Assembly (NCBI GenBank): GCA_964506325.1
Contig: CAZDLO010000050.1
Coordinates: forward strand, 1 to 25,238
Reading direction: 5' to 3'
Source of the DNA: CAINVV01 sp964506325
GTDB taxonomy: Bacteria > Bacteroidota > Bacteroidia > Bacteroidales > Prolixibacteraceae
Length of the DNA: 25,238 nucleotides
Shown here: positions 24,146 to 25,238 of the stretch, one piece after another
How the letters are laid out: the number at the start of each line of letters is the position of its first letter
How positions within the stretch are numbered: the first letter of the stretch is position 1
Translations under genes and position numbers: made by a program
Notes under the pieces: generated by a model
Told to the model about the DNA's origin: nothing
The model's database searches: none
Seen by the model: only the letters and a program-made list of their open reading frames with translations

Positions 24146-24153
24146 CAAATATA
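24146..24153 (-). promoter_or_regulatory. -7 box for the ChaN-GNAT-phosphoesterase unit
   Basis: Minus-strand TATATTTG matches TAnnTTTG. It lies about 25 bp before ATG 24120, giving a leader of about 22 nt. No clear -33 box is seen. The position supports ATG 24120 as the start. Confidence 0.5.
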
Positions 24154-24323
24154 TCTAATCGGAGTTACATTTTTCGCATCCTGGTAATTGTTTGTTTCGT
24201 GTGAGATAAAATTTTGACAATCAGGTACTTAAAAGTTACTGGCAGAATACAGATGAATAGGCTTTTTTTTAATTTACAGGTAAAAAGTTCTCAGCTTTAA
24301 ACTTTAAACAACAGAACTATTTA

Positions 24324-24331
24324 TATCTTCG
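24324..24331 (+). promoter_or_regulatory. Weak -7-like box for the PAS sensor gene
   Basis: TATCTTCG differs from TAnnTTTG by one base and lies 64 bp before ATG 24395. The rest of the 274-bp divergent spacer is AT-rich without other signals that I can support. Confidence 0.3.
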
Positions 24332-24394
24332 CTGAAGGATAAAAACCATGATTAAATATTTTTACTTAAGATTCTCTGACCAATAAAACTATTC

Positions 24395-25238
24395 ATGTAT
24401 TCCTTTTTTCAGAGCCTGTTTAGTAAAAGCACCGTTGAAAACCGGTTGTTAATGTCTTTGCTGCCACTGATGTTCATCATGATTGTTCTTGACAGCCTGC
24501 TCAATACCTGGTTTTTGGCCACCAGTCAAAGCCAGATAGTTTTAATCGCCGCCAAAATCATCCTGGCAATTCCAATCCTGTTGTTTGTAATATTCTCCTT
24601 GTCGAGGATTTTAGACCATAAATTATCCAAAACCAGGAAAGCACTAGAGACCAGCGAATTAAGGTTTAGAACCATCTTTGAAAACAATTCATCTGCCATC
24701 CTGATCATCGAACCCGACAATACCATCTCAAAGGTGAATGATGCCTATACCCAGATGACGGGATTTACAGAGGAAGATGTCGTTGGGAAAAGCTGGTCAA
24801 GACTGGTGCCGGAATCAGAACTTTCCCGACTGACCGAATACAATAAGCTCCGGCTTCAGCAGTCCTCACGGGTTCCAAACAATTATGAATTCAAGTTCAA
24901 CAAAAAGAACGGTGAGGTAAGGGTAGGATTAATGTCCGTGTTCTTCGACAACCTGCTCGAACAGATCGTGATTTCTATCACGGATATTTCACGCAGAAAG
25001 GAGATGGAAGTTTCCCTGAAAGATAGTGAAGAGAGATACAGGAAGCTGGTTGAACTGCAGGGAGAAGGGCTTGTAATAGTTGACAAAGAAGAACGGTTCA
25101 TTTTTACGAATCCATCTGCTGACCGGATCATGGGAGTCCCTATCGGAAGCCTTCCCGGAAGATATCTCGTTGAATTCGTGAATGAAGAGACTTTTGCGCA
25201 GATCCAAAAAGAGACGTTGGGGAGAGCCGGGGGAAACC
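24395..25238 (+). CDS. Membrane PAS-domain sensor protein, partial (runs off the window)
   Basis: Open from ATG 24395 to the right edge with no stop: 281 codons. Two membrane helices (about 19-41, MSLLPLMFIMIVLDSLL..., and about 48-69, IVLIAAKIILAIPILLF) have only a short link between them, so there is no sizeable periplasmic domain. A short linker (HKLSKTRKALETSELRFR) follows. PAS 1 spans about 86-204 (FENNSSAILIIEPDN, VNDAYTQMTGFTEEDVVGKS), closing with the ITDISRRKEME connector. PAS 2 starts at about 208 (DSEERYRKLVELQGEGLVIV, FTNPSADRIMGV). The missing C-terminus probably holds a histidine kinase or another output domain; that is inference. It is divergent from the ChaN-like gene. Confidence 0.85.
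   Translation, partial: MYSFFQSLFSKSTVENRLLMSLLPLMFIMIVLDSLLNTWFLATSQSQIVLIAAKIILAIPILLFVIFSLSRILDHKLSKTRKALETSELRFRTIFENNSSAILIIEPDNTISKVNDAYTQMTGFTEEDVVGKSWSRLVPESELSRLTEYNKLRLQQSSRVPNNYEFKFNKKNGEVRVGLMSVFFDNLLEQIVISITDISRRKEMEVSLKDSEERYRKLVELQGEGLVIVDKEERFIFTNPSADRIMGVPIGSLPGRYLVEFVNEETFAQIQKETLGRAGGN

Overview
The window looks like a chromosomal segment of an anaerobic or facultative member of the Bacteroidota (Bacteroidales/Marinilabiliales-like), probably from a draft or metagenome assembly because it carries a run of Ns. The reasons are: repeated matches to the Bacteroidota promoter box TAnnTTTG just upstream of starts, few Shine-Dalgarno sites, AT-rich intergenic DNA, outer-membrane and lipoprotein genes of Bacteroidota type, and anaerobic enzymes (pyruvate phosphate dikinase, the [FeFe]-hydrogenase maturase HydE, a fused CcsBA cytochrome c synthase). 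I see no rRNA, tRNA, CRISPR array, insertion sequence or phage gene.

Layout. 127-6181 (+) is gltB-gltD, the two subunits of glutamate synthase. gltB is interrupted by a 10-N gap that appears to be an assembly artefact: the flanks share CATC, and joining them there restores the reading frame and the family spacing. A very long perfect hairpin (6190-6250) closes this operon. 6384-10484 (-) holds a possibly truncated membrane protein, a lipoprotein resembling NrfJ, and a CcsBA (NrfI-type) cytochrome c synthase. 10696-13407 (-) is ppdK with a UUCG-loop terminator. 13520-16399 (+) holds a Rossmann/DUF2520 protein, a KdsC-like phosphatase and an RlmD-type rRNA methyltransferase. 16410-17895 (-) holds an outer-membrane beta-barrel protein and a small secreted protein whose start is bordered by a perfect 27-bp inverted repeat. 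18172-20456 (-) is cysK and mnmA. 20538-21623 (+) is hydE, divergent from mnmA with overlapping promoters. 21624-24120 (-) is a likely three-gene unit: ChaN-like protein, GNAT acetyltransferase, secreted metallophosphoesterase. 24395 to the right edge (+) is the 5' part of a membrane-bound PAS sensor.

How the genes fit together. Most are core metabolism or RNA modification: nitrogen assimilation (GltBD), cysteine synthesis (CysK), pyruvate/PEP interconversion (PpdK), Kdo or related sugar-phosphate metabolism (KdsC-like), tRNA thiolation (MnmA; its sulfur ultimately comes from cysteine) and rRNA methylation (RlmD). CcsBA with the NrfJ-like lipoprotein points to c-type cytochromes in the envelope, and HydE to [FeFe]-hydrogenase elsewhere in the genome. 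I did not find a convincing new multi-gene system. The best leads are the NrfI/NrfJ-like pair without its nitrite reductase, the two long perfect palindromes, the solitary hydE with a predicted near-leaderless transcript, and the small cysteine-containing secreted protein behind a palindromic promoter.
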